This document shows positions 27,386 to 36,677 of a stretch of DNA of 64,000 nt, piece after piece (position 1 is the first letter of the stretch; every line of letters begins with the position of its first letter). This DNA is from Bacteroidaceae bacterium (GTDB lineage Bacteria > Bacteroidota > Bacteroidia > Bacteroidales > Bacteroidaceae), in assembly GCA_017536765.1 (NCBI GenBank), contig JAFXGV010000043.1:1-64000 (forward strand). Direction: 5' to 3'. Under the pieces are notes generated by a model. The model ran no database searches, was not told the DNA's origin, and saw only the letters and a program-made list of their open reading frames with translations. The position numbers were made by a program, and so were the translations under genes.

Positions 27386-28312
27386 TTAGCGTTGCTTTTT
27401 TATCTCGTTGATGTTTCTCATCAGTTGTGCGTAACCCGCACGTTCCACGGCGCTATCTTTGAAGAGAATGTCATATTTCTCCTTGTTCAGTGTAAACCAC
27501 TCCTCGTCGTTCATTGCCACTAATTCCGCGCTTGGCTGCAGCTCGTCGGCAGTATTCGGTTCGTTGTTGCCGTTATGGGGGCACGAGGCATTGCATCTGT
27601 CGCAACCATAAAAGCAATTACCCATCTTTTTACCGATGTTTTCGGGCAGTTCGCCACGATGCTCAATCGTGAGGTACGAAAGGCATTTGCGTGCATCGAA
27701 CCCGGTTTTTGTTAGGGCACCTGTGGGGCAGTTTATTATGCAGCGGTTGCAGTTTATGCACAGATTGTGGTCAATGGGTGTATCGGCCTCGGCCTCTTGG
27801 TCTATGAAAAGCTCGCCGAGGAAGAAAAAGGTGCCAAGCCCGGGAATTATAAGTTGGTGGTTAAGCCCCACACGCCCTATTCCCGCCTGCTCGGCCCAAT
27901 AGTGCTCGAGCACGGGTGCGGAATCGCAAAAGGCGCGCCCTCGGGCGCCTGTGGCCTCGTTTATGCTTTTAAGTAAGGCGTGCAATCTATCTTTTACCAC
28001 TCTGTGATAATCCTTTCCTCGGGCATACCGCGACAGGTGCAGGCGGTTTGTCGGTGTGGCGGGCTGTGCATAGCTCATAGCCACGCATATTATGCTCTTG
28101 CAGCCGGGTACAAGCAGAGTGGGATTCTCCCGCTTGTCGTTGTTGCGTTCAAGATAGCTCATTGTGCCGTGGTTGCCGCCCTCTATCCACTCTGTAAACC
28201 TTTTTACCTCCTTCTGCGGCACCACGCCTGCTTTAGCTATGCCGCAAACGGCAAAGCCGAGGCGTTTGGCCTCGGCTTTTATGTAAAGGGATAGTTCTTG
28301 CGGTGTCATCAC
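27386..28312 (-). CDS. queG: Epoxyqueuosine reductase
   Basis: Cobalamin- and Fe-S-dependent enzyme for the last step of queuosine modification of tRNA. The 308 residues include the N-terminal QueG domain (AVCGIAKAGV, YLERNNDKRENP) and two ferredoxin-type clusters, CINCNRCIINCPTGAL and CYGCDRCNASCPHN. The C-terminal HEAT-like part is short, as in many Bacteroidota. The ATG overlaps the stop of the upstream deacetylase gene by 4 bp. The cobalamin requirement fits the presence of a cobalamin adenosyltransferase elsewhere in the window only loosely. Confidence 0.93.
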   Translation of the reverse strand: MMTPQELSLYIKAEAKRLGFAVCGIAKAGVVPQKEVKRFTEWIEGGNHGTMSYLERNNDKRENPTLLVPGCKSIICVAMSYAQPATPTNRLHLSRYARGKDYHRVVKDRLHALLKSINEATGARGRAFCDSAPVLEHYWAEQAGIGRVGLNHQLIIPGLGTFFFLGELFIDQEAEADTPIDHNLCINCNRCIINCPTGALTKTGFDARKCLSYLTIEHRGELPENIGKKMGNCFYGCDRCNASCPHNGNNEPNTADELQPSAELVAMNDEEWFTLNKEKYDILFKDSAVERAGYAQLMRNINEIKKQR

Positions 28313-28920
28313 TCAAAAATCTTGAACGTGTAACCCTGCTCTAACAGCCAGTCTATTGCACGTGGCAGGGCATATCGTAGGTTGCTCTCGGAACGCAGCG
28401 AGTCGTGGAAGGTTATTATGGAGCCGTTGCGCGTGTAGCGTTTTACGTTGGCAAGCACATCCTCGCCATACATATGAATACTGTAGTCGCGCGTAACAAG
28501 GTCCCACATTACAAATTGGTACCTCTCGCTCAGTTCGTTGTATTGCTGCCTGCGCAGTACACCGTGTGGCGGGCGAAACAGGTTGCTGTGTATAAAGGCA
28601 TCGGCCTGGTCCACGTTTTCGATATACTTTTTTGTGCTTGTGAGCAATCCTTTAAGGTGGTTGAATGTGTGGTTGCCAAGCCTGTGGCCACTCTCGACAA
28701 CCTGCATATACTCCTGTGGGAATTTGTGCACGTTGTCGCCCACCATAAAGAAGGTTGCCTTTATGTCGTTTCGCTCCAGCAGCTCCACCACCCAAGGGGT
28801 GATGACGGGTATGGGCCCGTCGTCGAAGGTGAGATATACAGCCTTCTCATCGGGGTTCATCCGCCACAAGGCTTTTGGATATAGGTTGCGGAAAAACTCG
28901 GGAACCTGCTCTATAAACAT
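28309..28920 (-). CDS. Polysaccharide deacetylase (NodB/CE4)
   Basis: Carbohydrate esterase family 4 protein of 203 residues. Motif 1 TFDDGPIP has Asp33 and Asp34, motif 2 HTFNH has the metal ligands His84 and His88, and motif 3 FRPPHG is complete, so the protein is probably active as an N-deacetylase. There is no clear signal peptide, and the N-terminus (MFIEQVPEFFRNLYPKALWR) is amphipathic. The natural substrate (peptidoglycan, chitin-like or surface sugar) cannot be told. It is sandwiched between the DUF2723 gene (12 bp upstream) and queG. Confidence 0.88.
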   Translation of the reverse strand: MFIEQVPEFFRNLYPKALWRMNPDEKAVYLTFDDGPIPVITPWVVELLERNDIKATFFMVGDNVHKFPQEYMQVVESGHRLGNHTFNHLKGLLTSTKKYIENVDQADAFIHSNLFRPPHGVLRRQQYNELSERYQFVMWDLVTRDYSIHMYGEDVLANVKRYTRNGSIITFHDSLRSESNLRYALPRAIDWLLEQGYTFKIFE

Positions 28921-28932
28921 AAATATCCTTTA

Positions 28933-31900
28933 TTAGTTTAGTCGCTCTTTCCACACGTTGAACAGTGTGGAAAGTTCTGTGTTGTAGTCGGCGGCCGCGG
29001 CTTTGCAGGCCTCGTCGCCGGTCTTTAGTTCGTCAATCATAAGTTTGGCTATCTCAATGGCCATATAGCTATCCTGTGCTGTGGCATTGAAACGGCTGCC
29101 ACTGAGGCTGCTGTACCATTTGATATACTCCATCTGCTCGTCGAGCAGTTCGCCCATTATTTTGCGCCCCTTCTCATACTCGCCCAAGGCTATGTAGAGG
29201 CGTGCGATATCCATACCACCCGTCAGGGGGTTGTGTGGCACTATGCTCGATGGCAGCTCCTCCTCGATGAGGTTGAGCAGGTTCAGTGCCTTCTCGCGGT
29301 TGCCCTCGTTGAATAATTCCGTGGCAAGTGAAGCTATCACGCGGCGATGTGTATATACCATACGGCTTATTGTTTCGTCGGAGTAGTAGCGGGGGTTCTC
29401 CTTGAAACCACCGAACTTAAAGCGGTTCATCACGTTGTCGTAGAACTTTTCGGTATCCACAACAATTGAATTGCCGCTGCTGTAGCCAAGTTCCACCCAG
29501 TTGAAGGGGGTTATGCGGTAGGCAAGTCCTTCGTGTACGAAGAAATCCTTGAGGCAACTAAGGTAGTTCTCGTCGCCCACGGTCATTGACATATACAAAG
29601 GACGCTCCCAGTTACACTGCGACAGCATCTCCAGCATCATAAGGTCGGCACGGGTGATGGCTCTGCGTTCGCCAAGCGGTATCTTCATATAGCGTGGCAT
29701 GGAGTCGATGTACTCTGCGGGAATTACCATTCCCGAGCGTATGACGGCTTCGCGGTCGATTTCTATATATACCGTGTCGGTGGGTATGTAGTGCAGTTTC
29801 TCGTTGCGCGAGCACACCCAGTTTTTCATAATGTTCTTCACCTCGAAGGGGTTCTCGCCAAAGCGTTTTTTTGCTCCCTCGGGGTTCTCGGCGTAAACCG
29901 ATTCTATGTACTCCCTAACCTCGGGCCTTATCTCTATGTCGTCGTTTGCAGTGCCGGCATAGTCTATTCTCTCCCATTTTATGGGTATCGAGGGCGAGTC
30001 GTATGCGGGGCGGCGCATTTGGTCTATGTACCAGTCGGTTTGCAGATACGACAGGTTGCATACACGTGCATCGGTGCGCACACCCTCAACCTCCTGGTTG
30101 TACCATAATGGGAAGGTGTCGTTGTCGCCGCAGGTGAATATTATGGGGTTACCCTCTTCGGGGATGGATGCAAGGTAGTTCTGCCCGAAATCGCGGCAGG
30201 CATAGCGGCCGCTGCGGTCGTGGTCGTCCCAGGTTTGCGATACCATCTGCACGGGAACGAGCAGGCAGGCTGCTGCCACGGCAAGGCTCACTGCCGTGTT
30301 CTGCTTTTTAATCCACTCGGTGATGGCGGCCACTCCCATTCCAATCCATATTGCAAATGCGTAGAACGAGCCCGCGTAGGCATAGTCGCGCTCACGTGGC
30401 TGCAGGGGTGTCTGGTTCAGGTAAAGAACTATAGCTATGCCGGTCATAAAGAAGAGCATAAACACCACAAGGAACTGCTGTGTGCCCTCCTTACCGCGAC
30501 GTGCCTGCCACACCATACCCAATATACCAAGTATCAGCGGCAGGGCATAGAATACGTTGCGGCCCTTGTTGTTCTTAAGTGACGATGGCAATGTATCCTG
30601 GTTGCCCACAAGCAGGTTATCTATGAACGAAATGCCTGTAATCCAGTTGCCCTTCTCCATTTCGCCGTGGCTCTGCAGGTCGTTTTGCCTGCCCACAAAA
30701 TTCCACAGGAAATATCGCCAGTACATATGGTTAAGCTGGTAGTTGATGAAGAATTGCAGGTTCTCCCATTGTGTGGGCATATTCACATTCATCGTTTCGC
30801 CCCACGATGTCCTGTAGCGCACGTTGTGCCCCTTTATCTCGCCGCCGCACCATTGTGCATAGAGGTTAATTTTCTTGGGGCCGTAGCTGCCGTGCTCCAT
30901 ACTGTGCATACGGGGGAACAGCATATTCGTTGCAAAAATATAGTCCTTGTCATAGCCTATAATCTCGTACGAATCCTTTTCGTCGGCATTACTCTTCTCC
31001 TTTGGTGCATATTTGGGTGCGCCAACCTTTGTCTTTGCCACCAAATATTGCCCCTGAGGCACGCGGTCGAGTTCCGAACTGTATGCCTGGCCGTAGAGCA
31101 GGGGGCGTTTGCCGTATTGTTCTCGGCCAAGGTATGCTCCAAGAGTGAATATATCCTCGGGCGAGTTCTGGTCCATAGGCGTGTTGGCTGCCGAGCGCAC
31201 CACAATGAGCGCATAGGAAGAGTATCCAACCATAATCACCAGCATACAGAGCAGCGATGTGTTGAACAAACGCAGGTTCATAAGGTACTTTTCGCCTTTG
31301 CGGTATATGGCTGCGACGAAGAGCGCTGCAAGCACGGCTATGCCGGCAAGCACGCTCAGTGTGCCATATCCGTAGAAGGGGATTCCCAAGAGGCCCACCG
31401 ATGCCACAAAGGCGATGGCAAGTCTTTTGCGGCTCTTTCCCTTTTCGCTCTCTACGAGGCCCCAAATGAGGGCGGCACACAAAAGTATTATGTATGTTAT
31501 AAGGCCGCTGTTAAATGGCAGGCCCATTACGTTTACAAAGAGCAGTTCGAACCAGCCGCCCACCTTCACCACGCCGGGTACAATGCCATAGAGCACCACG
31601 GCCACGAGTGCTGCCGAAAAGAGCAGGGCAAGCAGTGTGCCTTTGAGGTTGGCATTAGGGGTGCGTTTGTAGTATGCCACAAGCACAATGGCGGGGATGC
31701 ACAGAAGGTTCAACAGGTGCACGCCTATGGATAGTCCTGTGAGGTATGCTATAAGCACCAGCCAACGGTCGCTGTGTGCCTCGTTGGCTTGCTCCTCCCA
31801 TTTGAGTATGAGCCAGAATACCACGGCGGTGAACAGCGATGAGTAGCCATAAACCTCGCCCTCGACGGCACTGAACCAGTAGGTGTCGCTCCAGGTGTAG

Positions 31901-32286
31901 GCAAGTGCGCCCACGGCTCCTGCACCCATTATGGTTACAAGCTGCCCTGTGGATATGTCGTTGCTGCTGCCCACAATGAGCTTGCGCGTGAGGTGTGTGA
32001 TGCTCCAGAAGAGGAACAGTATGCCGCCTGCACTCAAAATAGCGCTCATATAGTTTACCATAAGTGCCACGTTCTGCGGCTCGGCAAATAGCGAGAAGAA
32101 GTTTGCAGTGAGCATAAAGAAGGGTGCACCGGGCGGGTGGCCCACCTCTAATTTGTTACCCGAAAGGATAAACTCGGGGCAATCCCAGAAACTTGCGGTG
32201 GGCTCCACCGTGAGGCAGTATGTGGCTGCCGCAACAAGGAATATGAGCCAACCGAAAATGTTGTTTACGGTTTTGAATCGTTTCAT
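28933..32286 (-). CDS. DUF2723 polytopic membrane protein, probable O-glycosyltransferase
   Basis: A 1117-residue protein. The N-terminal half is a multispan membrane region of GT-C type starting with the DUF2723 signature: TVEPTASFWDCPEFILSG and KLEVGHPPGAPFF, with the acidic residue (Asp35-Cys36-Pro-Glu) placed as in protein O-mannosyltransferases. The C-terminal third is soluble and ends in TPR-like helices (about 985-1080). DUF2723 proteins are proposed glycosyltransferases of Bacteroidota, and the exact donor and acceptor are not established. A strong promoter lies directly upstream; the deacetylase and queG follow closely, so the three may be one operon. Confidence 0.85.
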   Translation of the reverse strand: MKRFKTVNNIFGWLIFLVAAATYCLTVEPTASFWDCPEFILSGNKLEVGHPPGAPFFMLTANFFSLFAEPQNVALMVNYMSAILSAGGILFLFWSITHLTRKLIVGSSNDISTGQLVTIMGAGAVGALAYTWSDTYWFSAVEGEVYGYSSLFTAVVFWLILKWEEQANEAHSDRWLVLIAYLTGLSIGVHLLNLLCIPAIVLVAYYKRTPNANLKGTLLALLFSAALVAVVLYGIVPGVVKVGGWFELLFVNVMGLPFNSGLITYIILLCAALIWGLVESEKGKSRKRLAIAFVASVGLLGIPFYGYGTLSVLAGIAVLAALFVAAIYRKGEKYLMNLRLFNTSLLCMLVIMVGYSSYALIVVRSAANTPMDQNSPEDIFTLGAYLGREQYGKRPLLYGQAYSSELDRVPQGQYLVAKTKVGAPKYAPKEKSNADEKDSYEIIGYDKDYIFATNMLFPRMHSMEHGSYGPKKINLYAQWCGGEIKGHNVRYRTSWGETMNVNMPTQWENLQFFINYQLNHMYWRYFLWNFVGRQNDLQSHGEMEKGNWITGISFIDNLLVGNQDTLPSSLKNNKGRNVFYALPLILGILGMVWQARRGKEGTQQFLVVFMLFFMTGIAIVLYLNQTPLQPRERDYAYAGSFYAFAIWIGMGVAAITEWIKKQNTAVSLAVAAACLLVPVQMVSQTWDDHDRSGRYACRDFGQNYLASIPEEGNPIIFTCGDNDTFPLWYNQEVEGVRTDARVCNLSYLQTDWYIDQMRRPAYDSPSIPIKWERIDYAGTANDDIEIRPEVREYIESVYAENPEGAKKRFGENPFEVKNIMKNWVCSRNEKLHYIPTDTVYIEIDREAVIRSGMVIPAEYIDSMPRYMKIPLGERRAITRADLMMLEMLSQCNWERPLYMSMTVGDENYLSCLKDFFVHEGLAYRITPFNWVELGYSSGNSIVVDTEKFYDNVMNRFKFGGFKENPRYYSDETISRMVYTHRRVIASLATELFNEGNREKALNLLNLIEEELPSSIVPHNPLTGGMDIARLYIALGEYEKGRKIMGELLDEQMEYIKWYSSLSGSRFNATAQDSYMAIEIAKLMIDELKTGDEACKAAAADYNTELSTLFNVWKERLN

Positions 32287-32356
32287 CTATAATATCTTAT
32301 TCGTATTTCTCTTGTGTAATGCACATAAGGGGGCACACTATCCTCCTAAAATGTTG

Positions 32357-32388
32357 CAAAGTTACCTAAATGGCGGCATATGAACAAA
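32357..32388 (-). promoter_or_regulatory. Promoter of the DUF2723 operon, flanked by an inverted repeat
   Basis: On the minus strand TTTG (32388-32385), a 20-bp gap, and TAACTTTG (32364-32357) match the Bacteroidota consensus very well. GGCATAT at 32375-32381 and ATATGCC at 32394-32400 form an inverted repeat around the -33 element; it could be an operator or the end hairpin of priA. Confidence 0.65.
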
Positions 32389-32418
32389 ATATTATATGCC
32401 AAAAACGTATAAACTCTG

Positions 32419-34665
32419 TTAAAGCGGGTCCACGTCGTAGTACATTGTAATGGAGCGGTAACGTTGATTGGTGGTGAGTGCCTGCTGCAGCGCTTGCAGT
32501 GCCTCGTTCACCTTGTACTGCGACAGCCCGCTCTCCACCTTCAGCACAATTTTTCGTATGTAAAGCTCCTTTACGCGTGCCACGGGCGGCAGGTCGGGGC
32601 CCAGAATGCGGTTCTCGAAGATATTGCGCAACTGTCGTCCCATAAGTTCCGAGAACTCCTCCAACACGGCTATGTCGCGGTGTTTCATATATACGTAAAC
32701 CAACCGATAAAAAGGAGGATAATGGAACATCATACGCTCGCTCAGCTGTGTGTTGTAGAACTGTGTATAGTTGTTATCCACTATGTGCGGTATCACCGGT
32801 GCATCGGGTATTTTTGTCTGCAGGAATACCTTGCCCTGCCCGCTCTTGCGGCCGGCACGGCCTGCCACCTGTGCCATCAGTTGGAAGGCTCGCTCGGTGG
32901 CCCTGAAATCGGGGTAGTTGAGCAGGCTGTCGGCATTTATTATGCCCACTACCGCCACGTTGTCGAAATCGAGCCCCTTGGACACCATCTGCGTGCCTAT
33001 GAGAATATCGGTTTTTCCCTCCTGAAAGGCTGTTATTATTTTTTCGTATGCAGTGCGGGTGCGTGTGGTGTCGAGATCCATACGGGCAATGCGTGCTTCG
33101 GGGAACAGGTTTTGCAGGTCGTCCTCAATCTTTTCCGTGCCGTATCCGAGGTTCACAAAATTGTTCTCCTCGCAGTTGGGGCAGTATTTGGGTGCGGGTA
33201 TTGTGTAGCCGCAGTAGTGGCAGGTGAGTTTGTCGGCGTTCTTGTGCAGTGTGAGGCTCACGTCGCAGTGCTTGCACTTGGGCACCCAGCCACAGGTGCG
33301 ACACTCCAGCAGGGGTGCGTAGCCACGACGGTTCTGGAACAGTATTATCTGCTTGCCATCCTTCAGCGCCTCGCTCATAGCATCGGTAAGGGGGTCGCTG
33401 AACGGGCCCGTCATACGCTTGCGGTGCTTCATATCCTTTATATCCACCACCTCTATGTGCGGCAACTGCACGGCGCGGTGGCGGGTGGTAAGGCTCACAA
33501 GGCCATATTTGCCCGTGGTGGCGTTGTAGTAGCTCTCTATCGACGGGGTGGCAGTGCCAAGCAGTGTTTTTGCCCCATAGAACGATGCAAGCACTATGGC
33601 TGCGTTGCGGGCGTTGTAGCGCGGGGCAGGCTCCTGTTGCTTGTAGCTGTTTTCGTGCTCTTCGTCAACAATTACAAGCCCGAGCTTCTTGAATGGCAGG
33701 AACACCGACGAGCGCACACCAAGGATTATATCGTAGGGGGTATCGCTCATCTGTTTCTTCCATATCTCCACCCTCTCGGCATCGGAGAATTTCGAGTGGT
33801 ATAGCCCTATGCGGTTGCCGAACACACGCCTCAAACGCTCCACAATCTGCTTGGTGAGGGCAATCTCGGGCAGCATATAAAGCACCTGCCGGCCGCGTGT
33901 GAGTGCCTCGGTTATCAGGTGTATGTATATCTCGGTCTTTCCGGCCGACGTCACTCCGTGCAGCAGTGTTACGTTCTTTTGTGCAAAACTCTCTTTTATA
34001 TCCTCAAATGCTCTTTTTTGTGCATTGTTGAGGCTGTTCTGCGGCACTACGGGCCCGGCATTTGTGTTAAGCCGCCCAATCTCCACCTCGTAGCTCTCCA
34101 AGAAGCCCTTGTCGGTGAGCTCCTTGTATATATTGGGTTGCACCTGTGCCTGTTCCAGCAGTTTATGTTTCGATACCTCTATGCACTGCCCACTGTGGAA
34201 TTGCGACATTTGCAGGTAGGTGTCGAGCAGGCGCTTCTGGCGCGGGGCACGCGACAGCGATTGCAGCACCAATGCCACAGCTTTTTCGTCGCGGCAGTGC
34301 TTTGTGAGCCTTGTGCGTATTTCGGTGCGGGGTTTGAATTCCCCCTTGAGCCCCTGCGGAATGGCAGCCTTGTATATGTCGCCCATACTGCACAGGTAGT
34401 AGCGTGCTATCCATTCCCACAGTTTCAGTTGGGTGGGGAGTATGATTGGTGCTTCGTCGAGAAGTTCCTCTATTGGGCGCACCTTGCAGTCGGTGGGCTT
34501 GTTGTCGTGAGTGGCCACCACTATTGCGGTGTAATGCTTTTTGGGGCCGAGTGGAACGCTCACGCGACACCCTGCCTGCACACTCCCTTCCCACTGCAGC
34601 GGTATGCTGTATGTGTAGCTTGTGGGTAGGGGCAATGGTAGTATTACATCTGCAAATTTTGCCAT
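32419..34665 (-). CDS. priA: Primosomal protein N' (replication restart helicase)
   Basis: 3'-5' DNA helicase that restarts stalled replication forks; 748 residues. An N-terminal 3'BD domain starts MAKFADVILPLPLP. The helicase core has Walker A GVTSAGKTEIY, Walker B DEEH, and the later motif VAGRAGR. Between helicase lobes lie the eight cysteines of the double zinc site, from CRTCGWVPKCKHC to CHYCGY and CPNC. The ATG at 34665 was preferred to a GTG nine bases upstream. Confidence 0.96.
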   Translation of the reverse strand: MAKFADVILPLPLPTSYTYSIPLQWEGSVQAGCRVSVPLGPKKHYTAIVVATHDNKPTDCKVRPIEELLDEAPIILPTQLKLWEWIARYYLCSMGDIYKAAIPQGLKGEFKPRTEIRTRLTKHCRDEKAVALVLQSLSRAPRQKRLLDTYLQMSQFHSGQCIEVSKHKLLEQAQVQPNIYKELTDKGFLESYEVEIGRLNTNAGPVVPQNSLNNAQKRAFEDIKESFAQKNVTLLHGVTSAGKTEIYIHLITEALTRGRQVLYMLPEIALTKQIVERLRRVFGNRIGLYHSKFSDAERVEIWKKQMSDTPYDIILGVRSSVFLPFKKLGLVIVDEEHENSYKQQEPAPRYNARNAAIVLASFYGAKTLLGTATPSIESYYNATTGKYGLVSLTTRHRAVQLPHIEVVDIKDMKHRKRMTGPFSDPLTDAMSEALKDGKQIILFQNRRGYAPLLECRTCGWVPKCKHCDVSLTLHKNADKLTCHYCGYTIPAPKYCPNCEENNFVNLGYGTEKIEDDLQNLFPEARIARMDLDTTRTRTAYEKIITAFQEGKTDILIGTQMVSKGLDFDNVAVVGIINADSLLNYPDFRATERAFQLMAQVAGRAGRKSGQGKVFLQTKIPDAPVIPHIVDNNYTQFYNTQLSERMMFHYPPFYRLVYVYMKHRDIAVLEEFSELMGRQLRNIFENRILGPDLPPVARVKELYIRKIVLKVESGLSQYKVNEALQALQQALTTNQRYRSITMYYDVDPL

Positions 34666-34723
34666 AACTGTCACGAAGGTAGGAAAAAGGGGCGAATGTG
34701 CAAAATGGTTGCATCGCCCATAT

Positions 34724-34767
34724 AATAAAATTCATAGGTGGCACGCGTGCCACCTATGAATTTTATT
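34724..34767. terminator. 44-bp perfect palindrome, terminator of the barrel-protein gene
   Basis: Two 22-bp arms (34724-34745 and 34746-34767) are exact reverse complements with no spacer; the centre reads GGTGGCACG-CGTGCCACC and the outer ends are AATAAAATTC. It lies 19 bp after the stop of the minus-strand gene at 34787 and before priA. Confidence 0.85.
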
Positions 34768-34786
34768 TCAAAATCTGTCTGCTCTA

Positions 34787-35407
34787 TTAGAAGATATATG
34801 CAGCCGATACCTGCCAGGTGTTAACCTTTGAGCCTTTTATGTACTCCCAACCTGCGCTTGTGGGATCGGCCTTAAGTTCGCCTGTGTTGCCAAGTGCAAT
34901 GTTGTAGTTGATGTGTAGCTGTATGTGGTTGAGCACGGTGGCACCTGCACCAAGGTTGAGGCTCAGGTTGCTCTTCTTGTACTCCCACTTTGCAACTTCC
35001 ATACCTGACTCTTTCCAGCTCTCGTCGCCATCGCCCATTGTCCAACCGAACTGGGGGCCTACAGCCACAAAGGGCTCCAGGAACTTGTTTACAACGGGGA
35101 GTGAAAGCTCGTAACGCAGGTAGATGGGTACCTCGATGCTGCGGCGTGTGATATCCTCGCCACCAAGTTCAGAACTGCTCTGTGAGTAGAGAAGGTTACC
35201 CTCAATGCCCAAACCCACGATGGGGAGCATAAGTTTTGCTGTGGGGCCAATGAAGAAGCCGCTCTTTCCTTTGGTCTTAATATCCTCTATTGAGCCGGGT
35301 TTGCTCGACAGGTTCATACCGGCTTTAACACCAAAGTTAAGCTGTGCAAATGCGGGAGCAGATGCTAACAAACACAATGTGATTGCAATACCAAAAATCT
35401 TTTTCAT
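34787..35407 (-). CDS. Outer-membrane beta-barrel protein (porin-family fold)
   Basis: A 206-residue protein with a signal peptide of about 20 residues ending AFA-Q. The mature part is a run of alternating amphipathic strands (LNFGVKAGMNLSSKP, FFIGPTAKLMLP, LGIEGNLLYSQ) ending in an aromatic residue (WQVSAAYIF), the usual pattern of an outer-membrane barrel of the PorT/OMP_b-brl type. No enzymatic motif. The longer open frame upstream of the ATG at 35407 crosses the promoter and was rejected. A monocistronic unit with its own promoter and a palindromic terminator. Confidence 0.88.
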   Translation of the reverse strand: MKKIFGIAITLCLLASAPAFAQLNFGVKAGMNLSSKPGSIEDIKTKGKSGFFIGPTAKLMLPIVGLGIEGNLLYSQSSSELGGEDITRRSIEVPIYLRYELSLPVVNKFLEPFVAVGPQFGWTMGDGDESWKESGMEVAKWEYKKSNLSLNLGAGATVLNHIQLHINYNIALGNTGELKADPTSAGWEYIKGSKVNTWQVSAAYIF

Positions 35408-35465
35408 ATTCAATGTTTTTAATGTTATTGATTCTTTTTTGCAGCCCGTGGCTGTCATTATGGGC

Positions 35466-35498
35466 ACAAAATAAGTATAAAATTGGTTAAAATGCAAA
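35466..35498 (-). promoter_or_regulatory. Promoter of the barrel-protein gene
   Basis: Minus-strand TTTG (35498-35495) lies 21 bp before TTATTTTG (35473-35466), one mismatch from TAnnTTTG. The leader is about 55 nt. Confidence 0.5.
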
Positions 35499-35522
35499 TT
35501 TTGGCCATTTTCTTTATATAAC

Positions 35523-35550
35523 AAATGAGGGTGGCGAGCCACCCTCATTT
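35523..35550 (-). terminator. Terminator of the gld operon
   Basis: AAATGAGGGTGGC (35523-35535) and its exact complement (35538-35550) form a 13-bp stem with a 2-nt spacer, 8 bp after the gldN stop. A T-rich run follows on the minus strand. Confidence 0.85.
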
Positions 35551-35558
35551 ATGATAAA

Positions 35559-36632
35559 TTATCTTCTTGTACGTCTTACCGATACCTTTGCACCGCCCGA
35601 GCTGCTTTTACTGCTCTTTTTCTTTTTGGCGCTCTCTTTCTTGTCGCTGCTTTTCTTTTTGGTGCTGCGGAAGAGGCTCTTCTTCTCACTCTTTTCGGTT
35701 GCCACAGAATCGGTTGCCACTGCTGTACTGTCGGTGGCTGGTGCTACAACAGGCCTGGGCGTGTTCCATAGGTTGGCACGGAAGTCGGCAAGCTGTTTTT
35801 CAATGTTGGCCTGCTCCTTCTTCACTGCCGTGCTATCCTTGCAGTATTGGTTCAGTGCAAGGTTCCTGAGGTTCACGGTCTTGTATATCTCGCCGTCGTA
35901 GCAGTTTTTCACAAAGTAGTCGTTTATAGTCATCGACGACACGTTGTTGTAGCTGCTGGTAACGAGTGTCTGCTGTGCAAGCAGGGTGGAAATCTCGTCG
36001 TAGTTGAGCCAGAACATAGGATATTTCACAATCTCGGTGCTGAATTCGTTTGCAGTGCGGTGTAGCACGGGGCATATGGCAGTCACGCGTGTGTTGTATG
36101 TGGCAGTGCGCTGGTCGTAGTAGTTGCTCTCCTTTATGTAATAGCTCAACACCTCGCCGCTGGGAACATCGCTCTTGTTTACCACAAGGCCGCCATCCTG
36201 CTCCTCGTAGTATATACGATAGTTGTCGAGTATATCTTTGGCTGCCAATTTATTCTCCTCGTCGAACGATTCGTTTCCGTCGAGGTTGTATTTGTAGGCT
36301 GTTATTGTGCCGTCGAGTATAAGGCGGAACACGTATGTAAAGAGGTTCACGCTGCCACCCATAGGCTCTACGGGGTAGTAGAGCGATGCGTTCTTCTCGT
36401 TCTTTAAGTCGAGTGAGCGGTAGATGTCGCGCTTCCACACAACCTCCTGTGGTACCACGGTTGCGGGGTACTGGCTCTTTGCGCGTTCTGTCATATTCAC
36501 CGTTGCAGCTGCCGTGGCGGCCTTCTGCTCCTTCTTGGTGTTCTCTTTAACGCGAGCAGGTGGCTGTGCAACCGCGTATTGTCCCATAAGGGATACTGCT
36601 ATGATAACAACTAATTTGCTGACGTATTTCAT
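35559..36632 (-). CDS. gldN: Type IX secretion system ring protein GldN (PorN)
   Basis: Periplasmic T9SS component that forms the ring with lipoprotein GldK. The 357 residues have a signal peptide (about 1-22, ending AVA-Q), a central domain including WKRDIYRSLDLKNEKNASLYYP and YFVKNCYDGEIYKTVNLRNLA, typical of GldN, and a low-complexity Lys/Ser tail after about residue 300. Last gene of the porP-gldKLMN operon and the only one followed by a terminator. Confidence 0.93.
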   Translation of the reverse strand: MKYVSKLVVIIAVSLMGQYAVAQPPARVKENTKKEQKAATAAATVNMTERAKSQYPATVVPQEVVWKRDIYRSLDLKNEKNASLYYPVEPMGGSVNLFTYVFRLILDGTITAYKYNLDGNESFDEENKLAAKDILDNYRIYYEEQDGGLVVNKSDVPSGEVLSYYIKESNYYDQRTATYNTRVTAICPVLHRTANEFSTEIVKYPMFWLNYDEISTLLAQQTLVTSSYNNVSSMTINDYFVKNCYDGEIYKTVNLRNLALNQYCKDSTAVKKEQANIEKQLADFRANLWNTPRPVVAPATDSTAVATDSVATEKSEKKSLFRSTKKKSSDKKESAKKKKSSKSSSGGAKVSVRRTRR

Positions 36633-36677
36633 AACTCTTCTCTTTTATCCTTTATTTTGTGGCAGGGTGCCCTGCTG

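Noticed and set aside
32464..33804. 446-codon plus-strand frame opposite priA
   Set aside because: Lies wholly inside priA, which has complete helicase and zinc motifs. The antisense product has no recognisable domain.
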